This document shows positions 34,006 through 46,258 of a DNA stretch of 64,000 bases, piece after piece. The notes below the pieces were generated by a model. The model searched no databases. It had not been told where the DNA came from and was given only the letters and a program-made list of their open reading frames with translations. The translations under genes and the position numbers were made by a program. How positions within the stretch are numbered: the stretch's first letter is position 1; each line of letters starts with the position of its first letter. Source of the stretch: Ilyonectria destructans (lineage: Eukaryota; Ascomycota; Sordariomycetes; Hypocreales; Nectriaceae); assembly GCA_020740775.1 (NCBI GenBank), contig JAHEWK010000011.1, forward strand, positions 2,170,001 through 2,234,000, given 5' to 3'.

Positions 34006-35877
34006 ATGGTAGGCCAAAATGTCTACACAGAACAGGAAATCCGGTTTATACTTGATTTGCTCATCAAGGAGGCAAAGGGCCCGGAGATTAGCGAGGCCTA
34101 CGACAAGGAGTTCGGCAAGCCCCTCACACCGAACCAGCTTCGTTATGTCAAGAACAAGTATGGAAAGGATCCTAAATACGGGTATGTTCACGCTCTCTTC
34201 CCTTGTTCACAGCAGAATCATGCTAACAGATACCTTCTTGTACAGCACCGCCGCGATCAACTCCAGCATGAACAAAAACAATAAACACAGCAACAAGAGG
34301 AAGCAGACGGATGACGGGTATGTTGACACACCCTCTCCTCTTCTTCAACCGCCATCTGACTCCCCACCACCAGTGCCGGCCGCGACAAAGCCCATCCCTT
34401 TCCATCCTTCGAAGTCAACAGAGCCACGAACCAAGCCAGTCCCTTCCCCGGTTTCGAAGAGAACAAAGCTGCCCACGACTCAGCCAACGCCTTCTCGTGC
34501 TTCGGAGAGAATAACTCGGAACGAGGCTTTGCACCTGAGCCGCAGGTGATCCCCGACAGCCTCGCTCACGGGTCGGACAATATCTTGTGGAGTGTGCCAC
34601 AGTACCCAGGCCCTCAGGCACATCATCAGCCGCTTCTCTACCAGCCTCTCAACCCTCAACAGCTTTCGATGATGCCACAAGCTTCACCGTCGCAGAACTA
34701 CCACCAGCCACCGGCCCCGAAGACCGAGCTAGAAGACTTCGTCCACGCCATGGCGCCGCCCGCTGCGGTCCCCACGAACGAGCCCATCTCCTACCAGCAG
34801 CAAAACCACGTCTCCAATGGCGGCGGATATCAGATGATGGGTGCTTGGGATAGCAATAACCCGGAGCTTCAAACCCTTGGTGGCATCACCGACCTCCAAC
34901 CTGTTCAACGATCCTCTGTTGCGCCATCTGCTTACACACCCGCCTTCAATCAATTGCCTCTTCAAAACACTACTCGAACCGCTCAGCAGCAGCAGTCCAT
35001 TGCTCCCTCACCACAGTTGGCTCCCTCACCTCACTACCCTCCTCCAGCTCAAGCTCCTCGACCTAGACCTACGGTCCAAGCGGTGCAGCAGTATAGTCGG
35101 TACATGCCAAACCAGTCGGCCGACCTCCTGTCTCCTCCCAACGACGCTTCTGCAATTAACCCCCAACCCGCCACCGTACCGTATTACGGCACCGGTCCAC
35201 ATCCTAGACAAGTCGAGGAGTTTCGGAAGAGGCAGCAGATATCTATGCAGCAAATGACCGTGGCGCGACAGGCGAATCGCACACAGGATTGGAACCAATA
35301 TTCGTCTCCCCAACCTCACAACACGCCTCAACATCATCAACACCCACCCCAGCAGCAACCTCAAACCCAGCCTGTCATGTTTTCCTTCAGCCCAAACACC
35401 CAGACCGCACACATGGAGACGGCCTCACTTGCTAACAACCCTGCCACCACAAATGCTCTCCCCAACCCCCCTTTGGTGCAGGCCTCGCCGTCCTTCAACA
35501 CAACCAACATGGCCCCAGCCTCGCCCGCGACCGCGCGAGATGTCGTAAGCACTCAGACCTCTGGGCTCAAGTCGAGCCACCAACCCAACTTAGACGATGT
35601 GCTAACAGGCCACTTTGACGCCGCCGATTACGAGTTCTTCGTCCACAGTACACCCGACGAGTTCGCCTTTGAGCAAGTCTCGTCAGTGACGACGCTGCAC
35701 CCTGGATTTAAGCCGCACGAAGCCCAGAACGAAGCTGTCAACCTCGATACGATCGACCCGAAGCTGTTAGACGAAATGTGCGTTCTGCCACCCCTGAAGC
35801 GGGAAGATACCGCGACGCCTCCGGAGGATGGTCCCCAGACACCTGCTGTGTCGAAGAAGCTGAGCGGTGCTATTTGA
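34006..35877 (+). CDS. Putative transcriptional regulator: SANT/Myb-like N-terminus, Q/P-rich
   Basis: Three exons, 34006-34181, 34246-34317 and 34374-35877, join in frame to 583 residues. Both introns have a GTATGT donor and CAG acceptor (64 and 56 nt). Residues 1-60 form a small helical unit ('YTEQEIRFILDLLIKEAKG', then 'EISEAYDKEFGKPLTPNQL' and 'RYVKNKYGKDPKYG') resembling a SANT/Myb-like or other helix-turn-helix DNA-binding fold. A basic patch follows (NKRKQTDD), then about 400 residues rich in Gln, Pro, Ser and Asn. The acidic, aromatic C-terminal part (LDDVLTGHFDAADYEFFVHS) looks like an activation domain. I do not recognise the gene; a transcription-related role is inference from composition. 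It converges on the minus-strand gene ending at 36589. Confidence 0.8.
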
Positions 35878-36588
35878 AAGACTGTTTCTCATTGGTTCTT
35901 TGATTTTGATTTTCTCTTCTTCTTTTGTTTTGTCTGCAGAAGGGTAGTTGGCTTGCTTGCAAGGAGCGATGCATTGGGAATAGGAAATAGGAAACAGGAA
36001 ACAGGAAACAGGGACAAGAACTAGGAACTTTCGAGGATACGGATAGGAAACTCTGAGTGATAAGGTCATAGGGATAAATCTGACTTCAGCGAATTTGGAT
36101 AAATAATCCTCCCAATCGAGCATCAGTGCTCTCCCCGAAAATATCGCCTGTGATCCGTTACATCCAACCAAAAAGGACTTGTTCACCAGTGAGTGACTAT
36201 AGAATGGTTCCCTCTCCCCATCCCTCGGCGCCCCCTTTTGAGACTTATCCGCCCACTTCTTCCTTCGTTTGCTCTGCGTATGTGGCGCCTGATCCTTCCA
36301 ACAGGGTATCTAGTGCATTTAGAAACGAATAGACCGCCGCTCAAATCTCTTTAAATGTTTCAAAAAATATCTTCCGCTCTCTTCATGTGTCGTGCCATCT
36401 GTTCTCATATGATACGTAGTCAAATCAAGGCTAGGCCTCCCACCAACCCATCGCGCCAAAATCTAGAAAGGGGATACGGGAGGTGAACGTTAACCAGTGG
36501 ACAAATATTTGTTGTCCAAAAAAAGAAAAAAAGAAGAAGAAAAGTAATAATATTCGACCAGATCGAAGGTCGGAGGCAAAGTCACCCC
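35878..36588. other. Convergent intergenic region
   Basis: 3' flanks of two converging genes. It contains a GGAAACA-type tandem repeat at 35977-36013 and A-rich tracts near 36520-36550. No gene seen. Confidence 0.6.
35977..36013. repeat. GGAAACA heptanucleotide repeat
   Basis: About five imperfect copies (GGAAATA/GGAAACA) just downstream of the SANT-like gene. Confidence 0.7.
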
Positions 36589-39035
36589 CTAGACCACGAT
36601 ACTGATATTTCGGCGCGTGTCCACCTCTTCCAGTGGGAACTGGAAAACAAAGCGGAACAGCTCGCGGAGGTAAGAGTATCTTTGTGAACTCTTAATCATG
36701 GTGTGAATACTCTTTGCCATATCCTGAGCCGACACTCGCTTGCCCCGGATTGGTAGAGAGTGGTGACGTGGGATGATGGTGTCCATGAGGACGGAGTTCT
36801 TGTATTGTGATAATAGCGTGGAATGGGCCATCTGAGCACCGAAGGACCCGATCGGCAGATCCTGAACGAAATGCTGGAGCGCTGCGGCTGCAGACTTGGG
36901 GTCGGCGATGGCATCGCGATTGAAACCGAGGTTCATGGCAGCCCGGAGCACAAGAATCTTTGCCCTCGTCACGTTTGCGTCCTCGGATGCGGCCGTCGTC
37001 GTTGCTGTGCTCGACGTCCTGGCACTGGTTTTTGAATAACCCGACAGGTTGGAGGCGTTGCTGGACCATCGTCCGCCCCGACTGTTCTCGCTGGGAGTTC
37101 CTAGGACGAGAATGTTGGGCATCTGGGGCGAGTGGCTCTGAGGGGAAATGGGCGTGTCCTCGAACTCGGTCACAGGAGTCTCGGGAACTGGCGGTGGCTT
37201 CCTCGGCTTTTCTTCCTGGCGTCCGCTCTTGACGCTCTCACGCTTGGAATGGATCGAAGATCGGTTCGAGGCTTGGCTCTGGCGGCCACTTTGATCAATG
37301 GCTTGGTGGGGGAGAAAGCCCGTTTGGCTCGGTCGTGGGGTATGCCTGTCTGGTCGCACCTGTGTCCAGCCATCCCTGAATATGTCACAGAGATCCCAAC
37401 AGGCTTGGACTGCCGAGCCCAAGAGCTCCTCATCTGGTGGTCTGCCGTCTCGCTTATTTTGTCGAATATTGAAGAGCATCTCCGCGAGGGCCCAGCATGC
37501 CCGTAGTAGTTGATCAGTCTCGTCGACGAAGTCGCTGCGTTGCTTCATAAGCCGATGGCACAAGGTGATGTAAAAGTCCAACGTCCTCTCTCTGAACTGT
37601 TCAGGGAGGTTGCGACTGTCTTGGGCGCTATATAGGCTTTGGGAACATTAGCATACATACCGCATTCTCAGGGAGATGGTACTAACTGGTTGTTCAGCTC
37701 AAAGCTGACACGCAATACAGAGTCTGCAGTGGGATCATTTCGTTCCCGGACATCAAAGAGAGCTTGGCAGAAGTCACGACAGAGGTCGAGATTCACCCTG
37801 ACATTAAATGAAGTCGTATCTTCGTCTCGATTATCGTAGAGTCGTTGGCAGAGCTTCCAACACGTCTTCCAGGCCTTCTCATGGGCGTCGGGAATACCGG
37901 AATTATTGAAGACTCGAGCACGATGAATCGAGCTCAAATTGGCCAGGGTGTTGCAGAGAGTCCAGCATTCTTGGAGGGCGCTTCGCAAGGCACTAATCTC
38001 GTCTTCCTCTCGGGGCATTGGCATAATCTCGGAGGCGTAGTCCTCATCGTCTCCCTCGGCCTCGGTCTGCTCATCGATTTCTAGCCCATGGTTAGCATTC
38101 TCAGTTTCGAGGACCTAGAACTAACATACTCTCAAGACTGCTGGTGCTGCTCGACCGCATCCGACCACCATCATCTAGCATTGACTGCAGGTCCTGTGCG
38201 CGGGGTGTGGCACTGTCTAGGTTGTACCGCACGGGGTTGACATCGGTAGAAATGCGTGCTGGTTGTCCAGACGTCTGAGGGACAATCAGTATGTAGACAG
38301 GTGAAGATGCAATACGAATTGACCAACCTTCTCTGGTGTGCCATTCAGAGCATCTAGGGCGGTCGCATCTGCCTTGGGCGACACCCTTGCACTGGCTTCA
38401 TTCTGCTTGGCGATGGGTTCAGAGGATACCTATCCGAATTAGCCATGTGGTTCAGACCACGACGATGGAAACGAGGCGCACCCAAGCGGCAAAACTCTCA
38501 GGAGCATGAATTACTGAGACCGCCTCCTCGCTGCTAGGCTGGCGCACACTGTCTTGTAGGTTGGTGGATAGCATCCAGAGCTGTGATGGAGGTTGGTTAG
38601 TGATGTGAGATGCGGTATGGTTTCGCCAAGTAGATGTACCTCGGACCGGCGGCCGGAATTGGTGCCAGCGCTTTCCTGATGAATATCTTCCGAGGCATCG
38701 TCCTCTATTTCTGTTGTCTCGGTCCCGTTGGATGTTACTGGAGATGGTCCAACAATGTCGCTAGGGCTCATGATATTCATTGTGTTGGCCGACATTCGAT
38801 TTGCGGAGATGGGCCGGAGAGAGGCGGAGTCGGTCACTGCAGGAGGCGAGGAGCTGGCGAGCTGGTTAGCAAGAGCTTTGGACCAAGGTCAACTTGTGGA
38901 GTGGTGCGCATACACGACTCTGAAAGGTGAGCGAAAGCCGTCCATTTCCGAAGGGGCAGACATGTCTCTATGATGACCAGGAAAACGGAATTGAAGATTC
39001 CCAGTCGATGACCTTAAGGGAGCTTCGAGGGCCAT
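36589..39035 (-). CDS. Fungal protein of unknown function (possibly DUF7624), 7 exons
   Basis: Seven exons join in frame: 38914-39035, 38640-38853, 38482-38580, 38328-38429, 38130-38274, 37687-38080 and 36589-37627. They encode 704 residues and every intron is 49-60 nt. The N-terminal half is Ser/Thr/Pro-rich and disordered. From about residue 225 there are helical, Trp/Cys-containing segments (SALQECWTLCNTLANL, KAWKTCWKLCQRLYDN, LLRACWALAEMLFNI, AVQACWDLCDIF) that look like repeated helical hairpins. After a disordered Pro/Ser stretch, the C-terminus is highly ordered (MIKSSQRYSYLRELFRFVF, QFPLEEVDTRRNISIVV). I believe this is the family Pfam calls DUF7624, but I could not check. It has no signal peptide or membrane segment, and its role is unknown. 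The donor of intron 6 is GTTAGT, and the splice sites are otherwise standard. Confidence 0.85.
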
Positions 39036-42000
39036 GGCGGGAGCTGTGATGTGATATATCGAGTGGCGACTAGAAGTCGCCGTCGAATGGAGATGGGTGT
39101 CGGCGGGGAGCTCGAGCCTCGGATTAGAGCACAGCGACAAGAATGCCTTGCGGATTCTTGAATGCGGAGTCTACGAGGCGGAGCTGGAGAACGAGGTCGA
39201 CAATAGAGTCATGCGCAACGAGCAGGGACGGCCGAAAAGAAGGATGTTGATGCAGGCCGGTGGTGGTGAGGCCGGGTGGTGTGGGAGGCGGGTCGAGGTC
39301 TGGCGGCTGCTCGAGGCGACGGAGGGGAAAGAATTGAGGAGCTTAGACAAGAGAGAGGCGAAGAAAGGACCGGCCTTGGGAGGGGAGCACAGCAAGCTTC
39401 CAGCAGGGGAAGCTAGCTTGGGTGGAAGGGGGCTCCAGGTCGCAGATCGAGGTCGCAGGGTCGCGAGTCGCGGGTCGAAAATGGGAAAGACGGAGGGCGG
39501 CAGGTTTAAAGAGTGAGCGAGTGGGTGAGCGAGTGAGTGGCGGCGCGGTTGAAGCGAGGCAGACGCAGGCAGACCAGGGGTTGGGCGAGCAAGCGGCCCC
39601 CTGTCGATTCAGGACGGATGGAGAAGTGAGTACCAATGTACCAGGAAGAGTGGACGACGGTACCAGGAAGACCAGGAAGAGAGCCCTGGTCGAATGCTGC
39701 AGGAGTCCGGTACAGTCCGGTCGAGTCCGTGCCTACGACGTGAGTAGAGTGCGTGCTCCGTATTCTTTGTTACTGGAGCCCCAGCGTAGAACGCGGGGAA
39801 GGGTAGCAGCAGGTACCTCGGCCCTACGTGGTTTGCGCGATGGATGACCACTGCAGGTGGATGGGATGGCGTCCAGAACAGGTTCAGCAGCAGTAGCAGC
39901 GGTAGGAGCAGTAGTACCAGTAGCTAAGCCACGGCGTAGCTGGCGTGCGAGTGTTGTGGAGGGGCGGCCGTAGCTGCGACCTGCGCTTGTCGGGACGCGA
40001 GAACTGGCGCGGCGGGACCTAAAGAAGCGCTTGGGATTGGAGGGAAGCCGACCGCTTTGTTATCAAGCGATGTTGTTGTTGACGAGTTTGGAAGGAGGGA
40101 AGAAACACGGGCATGAAGCTAGAATGGAGCCGACATGGGCAGCGCGTTGGGCGTGCCGTCCAAGACGGCGATGGGATGGATGCGGGAAGGCCGTGAGTTT
40201 GGCTGGAGTGAGCGTTGGCAGTTGGCAGTTGGCAGTTGGTAGCTTGGGAGTGGATGTGGATGTGGATGTGGCGTGGGCGGTGTTGCGGGGTGCCAAGAGG
40301 GGCGTGGGAAAGCGGAAAAGAATCAGACAAAGACAAAGACAAGGACAAAGACACAGACATACACAGAGACATACACAGACGCAAACATACTACGTAGTAA
40401 AGAACAGACGGTCAAAGTGGGTGCGGCAGTAGGCGCAATGCAGAACAGGCTGCGACTAACCAACGCCCAGGAGGGGCTCTGCGGCTAAGGCTCGCCCTGT
40501 GACAGGTCCAGCGAGGCACTGGGGGCAGGTGTGCGTTGTGCTGCTGGAACGGTGGACCAGGTGGGCAAAACAGACGCAGCTCGCCAAAACTAGTAGACGA
40601 CGCAGTCACGCAGAAGGGGGGGGATCGGGATGAGATGGAGCCAGGGGGCACTGATCGTGAGGGCCGCATCAATCTTACACGCTGCTGCGAGCACTACAGT
40701 GAGGTTGTAGTAGGACTGTGCTATCTGAGGTTCCCGTTGGCTGACGGCCTGGTCGACGACAGCAATGCTGCAAGGGAAAAGGCTTTTGGTTGGACATTTT
40801 TTTCTTTTTGAAAAGAGCTGATAGCTGGATTCCCCAGAGCCCTCATTGGCGGGCTTCTAATGACTGAGGTCGGACGAGCCAGAGACGGGATGGAAGGGGG
40901 CTTGCGCGTGGATGTGAATGTGGGAGGACGAGTGGATGGAGGGGGAGGATGGAGCGGCTACGAGCTGTGTGCCTGTCTGTTTCCTGTTTCCCGCTATCGC
41001 GTGGCGTCTGCTTGACGGAGAGATGCCCTTTTCCCGCTGTGGCAGTTTCCTGCCTTCCATGCCAACCTGGGTGGTACATTAGTGGTCTCCCCTTTGGTGG
41101 GAGGGATAGGGTGTGGTCAATGCAACCCGGCCGTTTGGTGAATGCCGCTGATTTGGCCCCCACGGCATGCCTAGAAGCACAGCAAAAGAATATCATGGAA
41201 GTATTTGAGTCAATGACGAGGATCGATGATTCAATGGACTAGAAATATCGTCTCAAAGGGAATCACAGAGGCCAGCGAATGCGAAGGCTACAACACACCG
41301 AAAAAAGACACCCTCCTCCGGGCTGGGTGGATGAGCGGATCGTGGATTGGAGGGACGTGTAAGATATGGATGGAGGGGATGGGATGGCACAACCCACACC
41401 CTACCAACAATTCCCGTCTCACACCCACCGACTACTTTTGACCTGGGCCCGACTCTTTGCGGTCCAAACGCGCTTCTTGTCCTTGTCTCTGCCTGTCTGT
41501 CTGTCTCTTGCTGTCTCCCTCTCATCTCACGCCCCCGGACCCTTGCCCTGTCGTGAATCCTCCATCACCCATGGAGGTCAGGCTCTGTAGCTGCGCGTTA
41601 CCTGGCCCTCCCTTCCGACCTCCCACGCGCCGGGCCTTGCATCAGCCCAATCACAGCCCGGCAGGGCGTCAAGTAGTGGAGGATGGGGAAGCCCTTTCTC
41701 CATCGCTCTCCATGCCCCTAGCATCCCAACCCGTGGGGCTGCATCCAAAGCGGACAGGCGTCGGCGCTTAAATCAGGTGGGGGGAGGTCCAAGAGGGGGG
41801 GATGCCCTCGCTTCCACCAACGGACTGAAGCCTACGCAGTCCAGCTTGCCAATGCGATGGCATCTCGGCCTGTGATGCCTCAGCTCAGTCCCATGAAATG
41901 TGATGCTATTGCGTCGCTGGCGCACCGGTGTTCTCTACATTCAGCCTGAACCGTCAGCCTGGGCGCGCTGCACGATGATGACTCTTTGACTCTTTGCTGC

Positions 42001-45000
42001 TCTGGCTGCGCGCCCGGTTCCCGTCCCGTTCGCCAACCTCAACGGCCATCTAGGTGCTGCGCTGGCCAATAATGCTGCATCCGTACCCTCCACCGGCATC
42101 GCGGGCAGCGAGAACAGTTGACAAATACTACTTCGCAGACATGTCGGATTTTCTGTGTCGGCCCAGCCCGCTGCCTGTGACCGATTGCTCGACCAGGCTG
42201 CTAGCCCTGTCTTGACATGTCCTGCCAAGCCCCTGGCTCTCGCCCTCGCCGTCGGTATTGTTGTGTTGTTGGTCGGTGTAAACCATCTAGCACAACAATG
42301 CCTCGCCAGCAATTATTACCTGATCCTGAAGCTGACGCCAAACCGACCCTGCCCTGGATCGACAAGCCTTGTGACACTCAGCCCGCCGTGGCCGCCGTGG
42401 CCGCTGGAGAGGCCGCCGCCGTCGCCCTCCTAAGTCAGCCCCCCAGGTCCAGGCGAGCCGGCGCAGGTCCCGTCCCAGGATCCCGTCGATTTGGGACTCG
42501 CTACAGCGTAGCCCGCCCGCCAACGCCTTGCGCCTTGCGTGGTGGGAGGAAGCTGGAAAGGGTGGGTGCTGAGGTTTGCCGCCATTGCGCGGTGGAGCAT
42601 GGGACGGGCCAGTGAGCGCCCGGCGTTGATGAACCCGGCAGTCTGGTCCCGGCGGCTTTGGAGACGCTAAAACAAACCGGTGGCTCCACTAGACCGGGCG
42701 GCAGAGTGGATCCCATCGCCAGCGCGGCCGTCTCTGTGGTCTGTGTCAGGGTATCCGTCCAAGACACTCTGCCCGCCATCTGGGCATCTGATCTTGTCTC
42801 GGAATTATTCCCAACAACACCAGAGCCTCGTTTCCTCGTGTCTCATTTACGTAAATGCGTCAACGTGATTACGCCTGGTGATAGCGGGCCAAGAAGACTT
42901 GCTTCTGCCACCTTCGGTAACGGGATTGTAACATTGGACGGGCGCAATCAATGAGACTTGCAGTGGGCGGGCTTGGCTTGTTGGCTCGCTCATTTTCTTG
43001 AGAGCCAAGAGGCGTGAGCATGGGCAGGCAAGCAGGACATTGAGAAGGAACCCTACCCCCCAGGAGTCTCCATTGTGGCTTAATATGATCGATCGGGGAC
43101 CATCTCCCAAGACGACACAATTTGTGGACCAGCACGCACACAGGCGCAGCTACCTACGTAGCCCACCCCTCCACGGAATCGCGAATGTGCACATCAACAT
43201 GGAAATGCCGGTGAGCAAACTTAGCTTTGCTTTTCGTCCTCGTCATCTGACAACGCAAAGCCTCTTCTTGCCATGGCCCATGATCCCTCCACAGTTCCCA
43301 AGCCCGTGGACATTAATCCGCCAGGGATTCTCGTCCCAGCGGCCATTTTAGCGTGGTGACAGCCCCTATGCCTGCTGCGTCGTTTCAGTATATCACAGCG
43401 CTAGACAGATTGTCGGAACCGCTCCAGCGATCCTATCCCAACCCAATGGTGCGGGGATGACTTCCTCACTCGCCTGCTGGCCAGTCGGAAGCAGAACCCC
43501 CGTGGTGGCTCCCATGAGTTCGGCTACGATGAACTCTTTTCCCTTTCGAAGGTGGCTTTTCTTTTCTCGATTCTTCTTTTGCCAAGGTTGAGCCAGGGCG
43601 TTGTGATAGAGGTCTCGTGGGCAGCCCCCTTCCCTCCGGACCGCGCCCGGAGCTCCACCCCGATGCAGTCGTTTCCAGGTCTGGACATGATCCCATCGTG
43701 CAACGTCGGTGCTTTCTAACAGTATTCGGCCTAACGGTGCATTTGCCACGGCATGGGAAAGAATAACCGGCAATGTAGCCGTAAGCAGCGTAAATTTGAA
43801 GCAACCCTTGGGAACGTTGCGGTGGACCGCCTCGACGCGTTATCATTGAATGATGCAGACCCCAAAGGGCTGAACTCAACCTGCATTGCATAGGCGCCGG
43901 CGCCTCAGGGAAGACTAGACAACCCTTGCGGTTTGGCGCGCCATTCTCGCATACCGACTGCGCCGTGCATTAGGATGAGTTGGGTCTCTCTTCAGTGGTC
44001 CGTTGAGTTTCGATGTTGGCTCTAGCAAGAGACATGGCGTTGGATCGACCAAAATGCAACGCGCTGCGTGCTGCGTACGCGGGTAATGCCCGCATTGAGT
44101 AACTCGTCTGGCCATCTCGCGGCAAATCCTGCCTTGGGCCATGAGATGGGCCGTTGTCTCCCCGTCTCGGTCCCCGGCATGGACCCGAGGCTGTTGGTTG
44201 CGGCGTCTGCAATTGTTGCCGCGTTGGTCCATCATGCAACTCCATTGACCCCCATTTGCCCAAATGCTACGACGGAATTTTTTTCTTCTCTCGACCCAAC
44301 AGAAATGGCGCAGCTTCGTAAGCGAACACTTGCATTGACATTCCGCATGGTGGCGGTCATCTATCTCTCCGGAATTCCGAGCCGGTGGGTGGATTGGGCT
44401 GAGGAGTGGTTGGTGGCTGCTGGAGGAGACCTTCACAGAGGGCCTCAAAGGTGACCATGAGGCTCATTGGCCGCGGCCTTACTTGAGCCTCAATACCCAC
44501 AAGTATGAGACAAGATGATCACCCTTTCACCATTGTGATATGGAAAGGGCTTAGATTCCAAGAAATGGATGCCACATTTTGCTGACCGCTCAAGAGGATC
44601 GAGGCCCGAGACTGAGAAGCGCGCCGTGCCTCCCCTGCCAATGCCCCATGTCGCCTCTTGCGAGAGGATCATACCCAAAAGTCCGCAAGCCCCGACGGCT
44701 CTACTGCAAGAGGGTTACTTTGGAAATGCCGAGTGGCAGAAATCAGTCGATATGACCGCTGAGAAATAGCAGGCTCGGCTCCGACAGCTTGGTTCATCAA
44801 CACAGCCATCATGCATGGCGAGTGTTTGTTGGTCCGTAGTGTCTCGGCGGACAAGGTCAGACTCGGACAACGGTGCCGGCCTGATGCCCTTTCGCTTGAA
44901 TTACCCCAAAGAGAACAGTCAGTCCAGGCCAAACCAACACAATCGGGGGCAGAGTTTGTCTTCCAGACCGTGGGTCCATGTCAGGTGAGGTTCGGGCTAT

Positions 45001-45529
45001 GCGAGGCTGTGCGTTCCGATCTCCCACGCAGATGTCTTCGGCATCAGTGGAAAAGTCTGTTGGTTCTAGCTTGTCTAAATACGCCTAACGTTTGCTCATT
45101 TCCGTTGCGTCGGGTGTGCCTTGGTTTGCCCACCGCTCTTTCTGCTCGGCCCCAGAGGACGCGTTTGTGGTTGCTCACAGGAGCCCATGGCAGTGCAAGA
45201 TATTATCCATGATATCGTTCGACACAGCAGTTAAACCACACCAAGATGGGCCGCTGTAAGATACGATCGGAGTTTCCATCTTGGCTTCAGACCGCCATCG
45301 ATTCGTTCCATTTGCAGAGGCCGAAGCGTGGCACCAAGTCGTAGCAGTTGCACTTTTCAAGTCGTGACACATCCGCATGGATTGGCAGCCGAGATGAGCG
45401 CTCGCGTGCTCCATAGAAAGACTTTATTCAATGCGAATTCCTCCATACGCCAGCCCACGCGACACTTGTTTAATGTCCCAAAACGCCTGACCATGCATGA
45501 TCCCGTTGTTGCTCCCTCCCAAGGGTGCT
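39036..45529. other. Gene-poor stretch, 6.5 kb
   Basis: The upstream region of the seven-exon gene (39036-40500) is purine-rich with many simple repeats. The rest (40.5-45.5 kb) has overlapping open frames in all phases but no domain, splice-site pair or motif that I can support. Frames at 42217-42615 plus and 43915-44448 minus were considered and not accepted. The last part holds the 3' flank of RPB10. Confidence 0.5.
40206..40392. repeat. Cluster of simple repeats (TTGGCAG, TGGATG, GACAAA, ACAGAC)
   Basis: Several different short tandem repeats follow one another: three TTGGCAG units (about 40215-40238), about three TGGATG units (40251-40271), then GACAAA and ACAGAC/ATACAC units to about 40392. 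Confidence 0.75.
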
Positions 45530-45939
45530 CTACTCGGTCTCGTTCAATCGCTGCTTCTTCTCGTTTCGGCCATCGGGCGTGTACCTGTGGATAGATTAGC
45601 AGTTGCTCCTCTGGAAACGATCTTCGTGCGGTGTCATCGTACTTGAGAAGCTTCTCGATAAGGTCGACGTGGGTCATGATCATGCGGCGGCAGCAGTAGC
45701 GCTTGAGGCCAAGCTCGTCCATAGCATCACTAGATATTCAGGTTAGCCCCTCGTTGGAATGGTCGCACGCGATGCTGTCGTACCCATCAGTCTTGCGGGG
45801 ATCCGCGATCAACTGGAGATAGCGCTCCCAAAGGTCGCCGGTGACCTGCAGATTTGTCAGTCAGATTGCCGCTTGGCCGGCGCATAGTCAGCGGGGCGCG
45901 TACCTTTCCGCAGGAGAAGCAACGGATGGGGATAATCAT
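45530..45939 (-). CDS. RPB10: RNA polymerases I, II and III subunit RPABC5 (Rpb10)
   Basis: Four exons, 45904-45939, 45784-45845, 45643-45729 and 45530-45584, join in frame to 79 residues, slightly longer than yeast Rpb10 (70). Zinc ligands are all present: Cys7-x2-Cys10 (RCFSCGK) and the invariant Cys45-Cys46 pair ([12 protein letters not shown]). Other family blocks are '[13 protein letters not shown]', '[13 protein letters not shown]' and '[15 protein letters not shown]'. The last intron (45585-45642) must be removed to reach the conserved KYTPDGR ending; unspliced, the frame runs on into unrelated sequence. Introns are 58, 54 and 58 nt. Rpb10 is a small core subunit shared by all three nuclear RNA polymerases. 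It is divergently paired with NAN1. Confidence 0.97.
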
Positions 45940-46258
45940 TTTGGCAATGAGGGTAGGTCACGCGGGTCTTTCGGGTTCACAACACGGATCGCGACAAAGG
46001 GTAGCTGGTTGTCTCAAAGAGAGCTCGGTGATGGGGGCGACCTTGGTGTTGAAAATAAATTCTGCCACCCGAGCTTTTCCCGACGGATGCTTATCTTATC
46101 AGCAACAAAAAAGTTCACCAAAGCGGGACCAAAATTTCTGCGACCCAAGCATTGGCAGTCCTCATCTTTCTCGATCGACGACGCGGAATACGATTTGGCC
46201 GTCGCGCCCCCCCCCAATTCTCGAAACTGTGTCGACTTTGCCCAGGGGCGTTTCGAAA
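45940..46258. promoter_or_regulatory. Bidirectional promoter RPB10 / NAN1
   Basis: Only 319 bp separate the two divergent start codons, so both promoters and leaders must lie here. An AAAATTT core (46131-46137) resembles the yeast RRPE motif of ribosome-biogenesis genes, which is a weak hint at best. A C9-10 tract lies at about 46207-46215, close to the NAN1 start. Confidence 0.7.

Noticed and set aside
43915..44454. 177-codon minus-strand and 128-codon plus-strand frames
   Set aside because: The two overlap on opposite strands, neither shows motifs, and codon usage is not biased like neighbouring genes.
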